Source: Chamaecyparis obtusa (lineage: Eukaryota > Streptophyta > Pinopsida > Cupressales > Cupressaceae). From it: a stretch of 64,000 bases of DNA. Positions within the stretch are counted from its first letter, which is position 1. Each line of letters starts with the position of its first letter. Under the pieces are notes generated by a model. It worked only from the letters and a program-made list of their open reading frames with translations. It was not told the origin of the DNA and searched no databases. The position numbers and the translations under genes are program-made. The stretch spans positions 372,001-436,000 of the forward strand of contig BSBK01001302.1 of assembly GCA_027943335.1 (NCBI GenBank), in the 5' to 3' direction. Below, piece after piece: positions 35,401 to 48,018 of the stretch.

Positions 35401-36901
35401 ATGGGTTGAGTTTTTGCAGAGTTATACATTTGTTTTGAAACACAAGAGTGGAAAGTCTAATAGGGTTGCAGATGCTCTTAGCAGAAGGCAACTATTTCTG
35501 ACAGAAATGCAGATTGAAGTGGTTGGGTTCAAGGAATTCAAGAATTTGTATCCAGAGGATCCTGATTTTGGTGAAGCTTGGAAAGCTTGTACAGAACCTG
35601 TTACTCTAGACAGGACAAAATGGTTAGATTTCATTATCCAAGATGATATGCTATTCAGAGGGAGTCAGTTGTGCATTCCACGAAGTTCTATGAGGGAGAA
35701 TTTCATCAAGGAGAAGCATAGTGGAGGATTGGCTGGACATTTTGGTCGTGATAAAACCCTTGGTTTGGTTAGTGAGAATTATTATTGGCCACAGTTGCAG
35801 CAAGATGTGAAGAAGTTTGTACAGAGTTGCAGAGTATGTCAAATGGTGAAAGGAGTGAAGCAGAATACAGGGTTGTACCAGCCATTACCTATACTAGAGA
35901 AGCCTTGGGAGGATATCAGCATGGACTTTGTTTTTGGTTTACCGAGGACTCAGCAGGGACATGATTCAATTTTTGTAGTGGTTGACAGATTTTCGAATAT
36001 GGCACATTTCATTCCCTGCAAAAAGACTAATGATGTTGTTCATATAGCAGAATTGTTTTTCAGAGAAGTAGTGAGACTTCATGGTTTGCCAAAGACCATA
36101 GTTTCAGATCGGGACACTAAGTTTGTCGGATATTTCTGGCGTACATTGTGGAAGAAGTTGAAGACAGACTTAAAGTTTAGTTCATCACATCACCCACAGA
36201 TTGATGGACAGATAGAGGTGGTGAATAGGAGTTTGAGAAATCTGCTGAGATGTTTGGTTGGGGATAAGCCAACAGGATAGGATTTGATTTTACCACAGGC
36301 AGAATTTGCATACAATAATTCTGTCAACAGGAGCACTGGTAAATCACCATTCCAGATTGTCTATGGAAGTAGTCCAAAAAATGCATCTGAATTGAGGAAG
36401 ATAGATAAAGGAGAAATAAGTAGTGCTGATGCTGAAGATTTTGCAGAACACTTGAAGAACATCCATGAGGAGGTGAGGAAGCATATTACCAAGATGAATG
36501 CACAGTATAAGGCTAAGGCAGATGAGAAAAGGAGGTATAAAGAATTTCAGGTTGGTGATGAAGTGATGATTCATTTGCGGAAGGAGCGGTTTCCAGTTGG
36601 TACATATAACAAGCTGAAAATGAAGAAGTTTGGGCCATGTAAGATACTGAAGAAGCATGATTTAGGAAATGCATATGAGGTAGAATTGCCTAGTGAGCTG
36701 AATATTTCACCAATGTTTAACATTTCAGATTTGACAGAGTATCACGAAGGAGGTGTTGAAGATGAGGTTGCAGCAGCACAGTGGAGTATTCCAGCAACTA
36801 GTTCAGACACTAAGGAGATCGAAGATATACTGGACAGTCGTGTTGGCAGAAGCACAAGGAACAGGACATATGAAGAATATCTGGTCAAGTGGAAAGGATG
36901 A
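32474..36901 (+). pseudogene. gag-pol: Chromovirus gag-pol, array copy B (three stops)
   Basis: 4428 nt in one frame, 12 nt shorter than the others because four codons are missing from the Gly/Arg-rich stretch before the knuckle (about 33240). Stops are at 34397 (TAA, start of RT), 34541 (TAG, shared with copy A) and 36278 (TAG, integrase). The CCHC knuckle is intact (CFHCGEEGHRAFEC), and protease DSGST and RT YLDD are present. In the integrase, two Thr near the last catalytic region read Ile ([11 protein letters not shown]). The gag plus protease part is open from 32474 to 34396. Confidence 0.95.
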
Positions 36902-37008
36902 CCTGTTGAAGATTCATCATGGCTGACAAGGGTGGAGGTTGGCCGTCTTGGCTTTTCTCTGCACACCTGAGTCGTGACAGGGTCACTTCTCAAATTACCC
37001 TGGGTGTC

Positions 37009-37865
37009 TGATGTAGAAGCATCCTGGGTGTAAGAGCAATCTTGCATCACCCAAAAATATTTCTGTTTTTGAATTCAATAAGGGCTATTTTGTGCGGAAC
37101 TGCTATGGAAAGTCACTACTTTTGGTAATTTTCGTATGTGCTCAGAATGATCTGATTTCTTTCTTGCAGGTTCATTTTGGTCATATAAGTCTGCCAGTAA
37201 AGTTTCATTGTCAAATCAAGTGTAGGTTGGAAGATATTGAAGAATTTCGGTATTGGCAGCAGGGTACAGAAATTTTGAACTCAGTTTTGAAAGCTTTAGA
37301 GGCCCCGGATGAGGTCGAAAATTTGAGTGACAGGCACTTGCGTTGGTCAAGCCTACAGACCGCTTCGTGGCATTTTCGAAATGGGGTTATAATAGCCGAG
37401 CGGGTCAACGGGTGATGACTTATGGTCTTCGGAAGTTGGGCCACCTGAAATGGCGAAAAATAATTTTATTCAAAATTTTTGTTCGGGTTTCAAAGGTTAT
37501 CTTGAGCCGACTATGATGTAATAAAATGTAAAATAAAATAATTCTAAGTTTGCTCGGCCTTATTGGCTAAAAATTTTGGAACCTTCCCAAGCGGTGGAAA
37601 ATTGCCTATATAAAGAAGGCTATATTATTGTCTTAGGCAGTTCAGAATAGTTCTGGGTAGTAGATCTGGGTATTGATTCGAGGCTTTGTCCTAAAGAATA
37701 TTGTAAGGGAATGCCCATGTGGCTTTGCATATTTTAATTCTAAAAGTTTGTAATTCCACATTTGTGGAGATAATAAGAAGCCAATTTTCTGTCCTTGCAT
37801 ACTATTGTTGTTGTTTCTCTATTTCTGTTGTGTGTTTGTGGCATTAAGGGGAGCACCCTTCATCA
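37009..37865 (+). repeat. Array LTR3 (857 bp)
   Basis: Starts TGATGTAGAAGC (diverged start) and ends TTCATCA. TATA box at about 37606 reads CTATATAAAG. It carries a private GCGTTGGTCAAGCCTACAGACC block and shares TTTGCTCGGCC with LTR4. Confidence 0.95.
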
Positions 37866-37966
37866 GGTGGTATCAGAGGAGGAGTTCTTGAGTCTGTAAA
37901 CAGATCACCGACTGTGAGGCAGTTTGCACCAGGACCGTGGCTAGGGTTTCAGCGCGCATCGCGAAA

Positions 37967-40900
37967 ATGCCTCCACGACGAGAACGTGGCGGAAGAGTTG
38001 GTGCTGTGACACCTGAGGTTAGAGAGCTGCAGAGACAAGTGCGAGCATTGCAAGAAGAGATTCGCAGAGGAATGAATCTTAATGTCAGAGATGAAAGCGA
38101 GGATGAAGCCGAAGAAGAATATCAAGAAGGAGAAGTTGAAATTGTAAACCAGGAGGAAGAAAGACTTTTTCGGGCGATTTCCAAGATTGGGAAAAGACCT
38201 AAGATTGAGGTTCCTACATTTTTTGGAAATCTTAACCCAGAGGAATTGATCGACTGGATCAATGAATGTGAAGAATATTTTGAGTACGAAGATGTTGACG
38301 ATCCTGATAGGGTCAAATTTGCGAAGGCCAGATTGAAAGGTCATGCGAAGATCTGGTGGCAAGAAATTCAGTTGGAGCGAAATAGAAGAGGGAAAGATAA
38401 AATCACAAGATGGGATCGGATGGTGGATAAATTGAAGCGACAGTTCATTCCTGTTGATTATGAGCTTGACCTACTGAAGAAAATGCAGAGTTTGAAGCAA
38501 GCAGGAAGATCTGTTCATGAGTATACAGAGGAGTTCTACCGACTTCTCATCAGAACAGGCCATGCAGAAGCTGATAAGGAGAAAGCTGCCCGATACCTTA
38601 ATGGGTTAAGGCCAAGCATTCAGGAGGAGCTGAATCTAGTTCGAATGAACAGTATTGAAGAGGCATACCAATTTTCCCTAAAAGTAGAGGAAAAGCTGAA
38701 CAAGAAGTTTGAGAGCAGACAAAACGGAAGAGGTCGTGGAGGACGATCTGGTGGACGGTCATATGGTGGCCGAAATGAAGATCCGAAAAAGAAGGATGAG
38801 GCCAGTAGCAGTCAGAATCAACGTGGAAATAATTCCAATCGCTTCCAAGATCAGAATAATAGAGATCAGAGAGGAAGAGGAAGAGGACAAGGATTTGGAA
38901 GAGGAGGCTTCCGTGGAACATGTTTTCACTGTGGAGAAGAATGTCATAGGGCATTTGAATGTCCTCAGCGCCAAGGCAAAATAGACAGAAGAAATGAAGG
39001 CCAGGCCAGAGTTGCACATGTAGATGAAGATGCCAGATCATCAAATTCTGAAGATGCTGAAAGAGGAGAAACGTTGATTAACAGAAGAGTCCTGTTGAGT
39101 GGTGAGAATGAACCTGAGCAAAGAAGGAGCATGTTTCGCACTAGATGCAAGTGTGAGGGTAAATGCTGTGATGTGATTATCGATAGTGGAAGCACTGACA
39201 ATTTGGTGTCAGAAGAGATGGTGACAAAGTTGAAGCTCAAGAGATATAAACACCCACATCCATATCGGATTGCCTGGGTACAGGATGACCACAAGGTCAT
39301 GGTCAATGAACAATGCCTGGTGAAGTTCAAGATTGGCGGATACCAAGATGAGGTATTGTGTGATATCATATCTATGGATGCATGTCATATGTTGTTGGGT
39401 AGACCATGGCAGTTTGACAGATGTGCTGTACATGATGGTCGTGCGAATACCTATTCCGTGACAAAGGATGAAGTGCGACATAAGCTAAAACCATTGAAGG
39501 AGACTGAAGAAAAGGTATGTGGTAATGCAAGGATAACTTTTGTTGATGGAAGAAATTTCTTAGATGGTATGAGGCATGAGCATGTATGTTTTGCTTTAAT
39601 TCCAAAAACTGGTAAAGAGAAAGTAGAAGATGTTCCTATAGAAGTTGTAGATTTATTGAATGAGTTTCAGGATACTGTATCCGATAACGTGCCTGATGGA
39701 TTACCACAGGTCAGGAAGATCAGTCATCAAATGGACTTGATCCCAAGAGCGAGTTTGCCGAACAAAGCAGCACACAGAATGACACCTGCAGAAAGTGAGG
39801 AGTTGAACAGACAAGTACATGAACTGTTACAGAAAGGATTGATCCGTGAGAGTCTGAGTCCCTGTGCTGTACCAGCAATATTAGCACCAAAGAAGAATGG
39901 AGAATGGAGGATGTGTACAGATTCTAGGGCAATAAACAAGATCACAATCAAGTACAAGTTTCCATTGCCACGAATGGATGATATTATGGACTGTTTGAGT
40001 GGAGCTGTGTATTTTTCAAAGATAGATCTAAAAAGTGGATATCATCAGATTCGGATCAGAGAAGGAGATGAATGGAAGACTGCCTTCAAGACAAAGGAAG
40101 GACTATATGAGTGGTTAGTCATGCCTTTTGGGCTAACCAATACACCGAGCACTTTCATGCGGCTCATGAACGAGGTTCTGAAAATTTTTTTGGCTAAGTT
40201 TGTCATTGTTTACCTAGATGATATTTTGATCTTTAGTAAGATATTGGAGGAGCATATGATGCATATTCGTATGGTATTTGAGAAGCTGAGAGAAGAGAAA
40301 TTGTTGATTAATTTGAAGAAGTGCAGTTTTGTGAAGAAAGAGTTGGTGTATTTGGGATTTGCAGTTTCAGGAGAAGGTCTAAAAATGGACCCAGAGAAGG
40401 TACAGGCTATCCTTGAATGGCCTACTCCGAAGAGTGCTACTGAGGTAAGATATTTTAATGGTCTAGCTAGCTTTTACAGAAAGTTTATCAAAAATTTTAG
40501 CAGTATTTGTGGACCCTTGACTGAAATAATGAGAGGGGATAGAAAAGAGTTTAAGTGGACTAATGGGGCAGAAAAAAGTTTTCAATTGTTGAAACAAAAA
40601 GTTACAGATTAACCCGTTTTAGCACTTCCAGATTTTAATAAGGTGTTTCAAGTAGATTGTGATGCTAGTGGTACTGCAATAGGAGCTGTGATGAGCCAAG
40701 AAGGTAAACCTGTTGCTTATTTCACTGAGAAGTTAAATGATGCCAAGAGGAAATATTCTGTTTATGATCAAGAATTTTATGCTATAGTTCAGGCATTAAA
40801 GAAGTGGAGACATTATCTACTTCCTAAAGAGTTTGTTTTGTATACTGATCATCAAGCTTTGCAATATTTGAATAGTCAAGGAAAATTGAATCAAAGGCAT

Positions 40901-42406
40901 TTGAAATGGGTTGAGTTTTTGCAGAGTTATACATTTGTTTTGAAACACAGGAGTGGAAAGTCTAATAGGGTTGCAGATGCTCTTAGTAGAAGGCAACTAT
41001 TGCTGACAGAAATGCAGATTGAAGTGGTTGGGTTCAAGGAACTCAAGAATTTGTATCCAGAAGATCCTGATTTTGGTGAAGCTTGGAAAGCTTGTACAGA
41101 ACCTGTTACTCTAGACAGGACAAAATGGTTAGATTTCATCATCCAAGATGATATGCTATTCAGAGGGAGTCAGTTGTGCATTCCACGAAGTTCTATGAGG
41201 GAGAATCTCATCAAGGAGAAGCATAGTGGAGGATTGGCTGGACATTTTGATCGTGATAAAACCCTTGGTTTGGTTAGTGAGAATTATTATTGGCCACAGT
41301 TGCAGCAAGATGTGAAGAAGTTTGTACAGAGTTGCAGAGTATGTCAAATGGCGAAAGGAGTGAAGCAGAATACAGGGTTGTACCAGCCATTACCTATACC
41401 AGAGAAGCCTTGGGAGGATATCAGCATGGACTTTGTTCTTGGTTTACCGAGGACTCAGCGGGGACATGATTCAATTTTTGTAGTGGTTGACAGATTTTCG
41501 AAGATGGCACATTTCATTCCCTGCAAGAAGACTAATGATGCTGTTCATGTAGCAGAATTGTTTTTCAGAGAAGTAGTGAGACTTCATGGTTTGCCAAAGA
41601 CCATAGTTTCAGATCGGGACACTAAGTTTGTCGGATATTTCTGGCGTACATTGTGGAAGAAGTTGAAGACAGATTTGAAGTTTAGTTCATCACATCACCC
41701 ACAGACTGATGGACAGACAGAGGTGGTGAATAGGAGTTTGGGAAATCTACTGAGATGTTTGGTTGGGGATAAGCCAACAGGATGGGATTTGATTTTACCA
41801 CAGGCAGAATTTGCATACAATAATTCTGTCAACAGGAGCACTGGTAAATCACCATTCCAGATTGTCTATGGAAGTAGTCCAAGAAATGCATCTAAATTGA
41901 GGAAGATAGATAAAGGAGAAATAAGTAGTGCTGAGGCTTAAGATTTTGCAGAACACTTGAAGAACATCCATGAGGAGGTGAGGAAGCATATTACCAAGAT
42001 GAATGCACAGTATAAGGCTAAGGCAGATGAGAAAAGGAGGTATAAAGAATTTGAGGTTGGTGATGAAGTGATGATTCATTTGCGGAAGGAGCGGTTTCCA
42101 GTTGGTACATATAACAAGTTGAAAATGAAGAAGTTTGGGCCATGTAAGATACTGAAGAAGCATGATTCAGGAAATGCATATGAGGTAGAATTGCCTAGTG
42201 AGCTGAATATTTCACCAGTGTTTAACATTTCAGATTTGACAGAGTATCACGAAGGAGGTGTTGAAGATGAGGTTGCAGCAGCACAGTGGAGTATTCCAGC
42301 AACTAGTTCATACACTAAGGAGATCGAAGATATACTGGACAGTCGTGTTGGCAGAAGCACAAGGAACAGGACATATGAAGAATATCTGGTCAAGTGGAAA
42401 GGATGA
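37967..42406 (+). pseudogene. gag-pol: Chromovirus gag-pol, array copy C (best preserved, two stops)
   Basis: 4440 nt, 1479 codons plus stop. Open from 37967 to 40609; stops at 40610 (TAA, RT/RNase H border) and 41939 (TAA, late integrase; the same codon is TAG in copy D). By rough residue: gag capsid about 80-230; Gly/Arg-rich region then knuckle CFHCGEECHRAFEC at about 318-331; protease DSGST at about 404; RT about 560-790 with YLDD near 750; RNase H about 893-1010 ([22 protein letters not shown]); integrase HHCC finger about 1084-1128 and catalytic core about 1150-1260 (MDF, SDRDTKF, DGQTE); chromodomain start [10 protein letters not shown]... at about 1452, ending KWKG. Gag and pol are one frame, with no frameshift between them. 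Confidence 0.95.
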
Positions 42407-42513
42407 CCTGTTGAAGATTCATCATGGCTGACAAGGGTGGAGGTTGGCCATCTTGGCTTTCCTCTGCACACCTGAGTCGTGACAGGGTCACTTCTCAAAT
42501 TACCCTGGGTGTC

Positions 42514-43370
42514 TGATGCAGGAGCATCCTGGGTGTAAGAGCAATCTTGCATCACCCAAAAATATTTCTGTTTTTTAATTCAATAAGGGCTATTTTGTGC
42601 GGAGCTGCTATGGAAAGTCACTATTTTTGGTAATTTTCGTATGTGCTCAGAATGATCTGATTTCTTTCTTGGAGGTTCATTTTGGTCATATAAGTCTACC
42701 AGTAAAGTTTCATTGCCAGATCAAGTGTAGGTTGGAAGATATTGAAGAATTTTGGTATTGGCAGCAGGGTACAGAAACTTTGAACTCAGTTTTGAAGGCT
42801 TTACAAGCCTCGGATGAGGTCAAAAGTTTGAGTGACAAGCGCTTGCGCCAGGCAAGCCTGTAGAGCGCTTCGTGGCGTTTCCGAAATGGGGTTATAATAG
42901 CCGAGCGGGTCAACGGGTGATGACTTATGGTCTTCGGAAGTTGGGCCACCTGAAATGGCGAAAAATAATTTTCTTCAAAATTTCTGTTCGGGTTTCAAAG
43001 GTTATCTTGAGCCGACTATGATGTAATAAAATGTAAAATAAAATAATTCTAAGTTTGCTCGGCCTTATTGGCTAAAAATTATGGAACCTTCCCAAGCGAT
43101 GGAAAATTGCCTATATAAGGAAGGCTGTATTATTGTCTTAGGCAGTTCAGAATAGTTCTGGGTAGTAGATCTGGGTATTGATTCGAGGCTTTGTCCTAAA
43201 GAATATTGTAAGGGAATGCCCATGTGGCTTTGCATATTGTAATTCTGAAAGTTTGTAATTCCACATTTGTGGAGATAATAAGAAGCCAATTTTCTGTCCT
43301 TGCATACTATTGTTGTTGTTTGTCTATTTCTGTTATGTGTTTGTGGCATTAAGGGGAGCACCCTTCATCA
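42514..43370 (+). repeat. Array LTR4 (857 bp)
   Basis: Starts TGATGCAGG and ends TTCATCA. TATA box at 43111. It shares TTTGTCTATTT near the 3' end with LTR5 and the CTTTACAAGCC type with LTR2. Confidence 0.95.
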
Positions 43371-43471
43371 AGTGGTATCAGAGCAGGAGTTCTTGAGTGT
43401 GTAAACAAATCACCGACTGTGAGGCAGTTTGCACCAGGACCGTGGCTAGGGTTTCTGCGCGCATCGTGAAA

Positions 43472-46400
43472 ATGCCTCCACGACGAGAATGTGGCGGAAG
43501 AGTTGGTGCTGTGACACCTGAGGTTAGAGAGCTGCAGAGACAAGTGTGAGCATTGCAAGAAGAGATTCACAGAGGAATGAATCTTAATGTCAGAGATGAA
43601 AGCGAGGATGAAGCCGAAGAAGAATATCAAGAAGGAGAAGTTGAAATTGTAAACCAGGAGGAAGAAAGACTTTTTCGGGCGATTTCCAAGATTGGGAAAA
43701 GACCTAAGATTGAGGTTCCTACATTTTTTGGAAATCTTAACCCAGAGGAATTGATCGACTGGATCAATGAATGTGAGGAATATTTTGAGTACGAAGATGT
43801 TGACGATCCTGATAGGGTCAAATTTGCGAAGGCCAGATTGAAAGGTCATGCGAAGATCTGGTGGCAAGAAATTCAGTTGGAGCGAAATAGAAGAGGGAAA
43901 GATAAAATCACAAGATGGGATCGGATGGTGGATAAATTGAAGCGACAGTTCATTACTGTTGATTATGAGCTTGATCTACTGAAGAAAATGCAGAGTTTGA
44001 AGCAAGCAGGAAGATCTGTTCAGGAGTATACAGAGGAGTTCTACCGACTTCTCATCAGAACAGGCCATGCAGAAGCTGATAAGGAGAAAGCTGCCCGATA
44101 CCTTAATGGGTTAAGGCCAAGCATTCAGGAGGAGCTGAATCTAGTTCGAATGAACAGTATTGAAGAGGCATACCAGTTTTCCCTAAAAGTAGAGGAAAAG
44201 CTGAACAAGAAGTTTGAGAGCAGACAAAACGGAAGAGGTCGTGGAGGACGATCTGGTGGACGGTCATATGGTGGCCGAAATGAAGATCCGAAAAAGAAGG
44301 ATGAGGCCAGTAGCAGTCTAAATCAGCGTGGAAATAATTTCAATCGCTTCCAAGATCAGAATAATAGAGATCAGAGAGGAAGAGGAAGAGGACAAGGATC
44401 TGGAAGAGGAGGCTTCCGTGGAACATGTTTTCACTGTGGAGAAGAATGTCATAGGGCATTTGAATGTCCTCAGCGCCAAGGCAGAACAGACAGAAGAAAT
44501 GAAAGCTAGGCCAGAGTTGCACATGTAGATGAAGATGCCAGATCATCAAATTCTGAAGATGCTGAAAGAGGAGAAACGTTGATTAACAGAAGAGTCCTGT
44601 TGAGTGGTGAGAATGAACCTGAGCAAAGAAGGAGCATGTTTCGCACTAGATGCAAGTGTGAGGGTAAATGATGTGATGTGATTATCGATAGTGGAAGCAC
44701 TAACAATTTGGTGTCAGAAGAGATGGTGACAAAGTTGAAGCTCAAGAGACATAAACACCCACATCCATATCGGATTGCCTGGGTACAGGATGACCACAAG
44801 GTCATGGTCAATGAACAATGCGTAGTGAAGTTCAAGATTTGCGGATATCAAGATGAGGTATTGTGTGATATCATATCTATGGATGCATGTCATATGTTGT
44901 TGGGTAGACCATGGCAGTTTGACAGATGTGCTGTACATGATGGTCGTGCGAATACCTATTCCCTGACAAAGGATGGAGTGCGACATAAGCTAAAACCATT
45001 GAAGGAGACTGAAGAAAAGGTATGTGGTAATGCAAGGATAACTTTTGTTGATGGAAGAAATTTCCTAGATGGTATGAGGCATGAGCATGTATGTTTTGCT
45101 TTAATTCCAAAAGCTGGTAAAGAGAAAGTAGAAGATGTTCCTGTAGAAGTTGTAGATTTATTGAATGAGTTTCAGAATACTGTATCCGATAACGTGCCTG
45201 ATGGATTACCACCGGTCAGGAAGATCAGTCATCAAATGGACTTGATCCCAGGAGCGAGTTTGCCGAACAAGGCAGCACACAGAATGACACCTGCAAAAAG
45301 TGAGGAGTTGAACAGACAAGTACATGAACTGTTACAGAAAGGATTGATCCGTGAGAGTCTGAGTCCCTGTGCTGTACCAGCAGTATTAGCACCAAAGAAG
45401 AATGGAGAATGGAGGATGTGTACAGATTCTAGGGCAATAAACAAGATCACAATCAAGTACAGGTTTCCATTGCCACGAATGGATGATATTATGGACTGTT
45501 TGAGTGGAACTGTGTATTTTTCAAAGATAGATCTAAAAAGTGGATATCATCAGATTCGGATCAGAGAAGGAGATGAATGGAAGACTGCCTTCAAGACAAA
45601 GGAAGGACTATATGAGTGGTTAGTCATGCCTTTTGGGCTAACCAATGCACCGAGCACTTTCATGCGGCTCATGAACGAGGTTCTGAAAAAAATTTTGGGT
45701 AAGTTTGTCATTGTTTACCTAGATGATATTTTGATCTTTAGTAAGATATTGGAGGAGCATATGATGCATATTCGTATGGTATTTGAGAAGCTGAGAGAAG
45801 AGAAATTGTTGATTAATTTGAAGAAGTGCAATTTTGTGAAGAAAGAGTTGGTGTATTTGGGATTTGTAGTTTCAGGAGAAGGTCTAAAAATGGACCCAGA
45901 GAAGCTACAGGCTATCCTTGAATGGCCTACTCCGAGGAGTGCTACTGAGGTAAGATCTTTTCATGATCTAGCTAGCTTTTACAGAAAGTTTATTAGAAAT
46001 TTTAGCAGTATTTGTGGACCCTTGACTGAAACAATGAGAGGGGATAGAAAAGAGTTTAAGTGGACTAATGGGGCAGAAAAGAGTTTTCAATTGTTGAAAT
46101 AAAAAGTTACAGAACAACCCGTTTTAGCACTTCCAGATTTTAATAAGGTGTTTCAAGTAGATTGTGATGCTAGTGGTACTGCAATAGGAGCTGTTATGAG
46201 CCAAGAATGTAAACCTGTTGCTTATTTCAGTGAGAAGTTAAATGATGCCAAGAGGAAATATTCTGTTTATGATCAAGAATTTTATGCTATAGTTCAGGCA
46301 TTAAAGAAGTGGAGACATTATCTACTTCCTAAGGAGTTTGTTTTGTATACTGATCATCAAGCTTTGCAATATTTGAATAGTCAAGGAAAATTGAATCAAA

Positions 46401-47911
46401 GGCATTTGAAATGGGTTGAGTTTTTGCAGAGTTATACATTTATTTTGAAACACAAGAGTGGAAAGTCTAATAGGGTTGCAGATGCTCTTAGCAGAAGGCA
46501 ACTATTGCTGACAGAAATGCAGATTGAAGTGGTTGGGTTCAAGGAACTCAAGAATTTGTATCTAGAGGATCCTGATTTTGGTGAAGCTTGGAAAGCTTGT
46601 ACAAAACCTGTTACTCTAGACAGGACAAAATGGTTAGATTTCATCATCCAAGATGATATGCTATTCAGAGGGAGTCAGTTGTGCATTCCACGAAGTTCTA
46701 TGAGGGAGAATCTCATCAAGGAGAAGCATAGTGGAGGATTGGCTGGACATTTTGATCGTGATAAAACCCTTGGTTTGGTTAGTGAGAATTATTATTGGCC
46801 ACAGTTGCAGCAATATGTGAAGAAGTTTGTACAGAGTTGCAGAGTATGTCAAATGGCGAAAGGAGTGAAGCAGAATACAGGGTTGTACCAGCCATTACCT
46901 ATACCAGAGAAGCCTTGGGAGGATATCAGCATGGACTTTGTTCTTGGTTTACCGAGGACTCAGCGGGGACATGATTCAATTTTTGTAGTGGTTGACAGAT
47001 TTTTGAAGATGGCACATTTCATTCCCTGCAAGAAGACTAATGATGCTGTTCATGTAGCAGAATTGTTTTTCAGAGAAGTAGTGAGACTTCATGGTTTGCC
47101 AAAGACCATAGTTTCAGATCGGGACACTAAGTTTGTCGGATATTTCTGGCGTACATTGTGGAAGAAGTTGAAGACAGATTTGAAGTTTAGTTCATCACAT
47201 CACCCACAGACTGATGGACAGACAGAGATGGTGAATAGGAGTTTGGAAAATCTGCTGAGATGTTTGGTTGGGGATAAGCCAACAGGATGGGATTTGATTT
47301 TACCACAGGCAGAATTTGCATACAATAATTCTGTCAACAGGAGCACTGGTAAATCACCATTCCAGATTGTCTATGGAAGTAGTCCAAGAAATGCATCTAA
47401 ATTGAGGAAGATAGATAAAGGAGAAATAAGTAGTGCTGAGGCTTAGGATTTTGCAGAACACTTGAAGAACATCCATGAGGAGGTGAGGAAGCATATTACC
47501 AAGATGAATGCACAGTATAAGGCTAAGGCAGATGAGAAAAGGAGGTATAAGGAATTTGAGGTTGGGGATGAAGTGATGATTCATTTGCGAAAGGAGCGGT
47601 TTCCAGTTGGTACATATAACAAGCTGAAAATGAAGAAGTTTGGGTCATGTAAGATACTAAAGAAGCATGATTCAGGAAATGCATATGAGGTAGAATTGCC
47701 TAGTGAGCTGAATATTTCACCAGTGTTTAACATTTCAGATTTGACAGAGTATCACGAAGGAGGTGTTGAAGATGAGGTTGCAGCAGCACAGTGGAGTATT
47801 CCAGCAACTAGTTCAGACACTAAGGAGATCGAAGATATACTGGACAGTCGTGTTGGCAGAAGCACAAGGAACAGGACATATGAAGAATATCTGGTCAAGT
47901 GGAAAGGATGA
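43472..47911 (+). pseudogene. gag-pol: Chromovirus gag-pol, array copy D (five stops)
   Basis: 4440 nt in one frame. Stops are at 43547 (CGA to TGA, gag), 44507 (after the knuckle), 44669 (TGC to TGA, just before protease), 46100 (TAA) and 47444 (TAG, the position that is TAA in copy C). Protease reads DSGSTNN where the others read DSGSTDN. The knuckle has the same Gly-to-Cys change as C (GEECHRAF). RT YLDD, the integrase finger and core motifs are present. It shares many single-residue variants with C and few with A or B. Confidence 0.95.
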
Positions 47912-48018
47912 CCTGTTGAAGATTCATCATGGCTGACAAGGGTGGAGGTTGGCCGTCTTGGCTTTCCTCTGCACACCTGAGTCATGACAGGGTCACTTCT
48001 CAAATTACCCTGGGTGTC

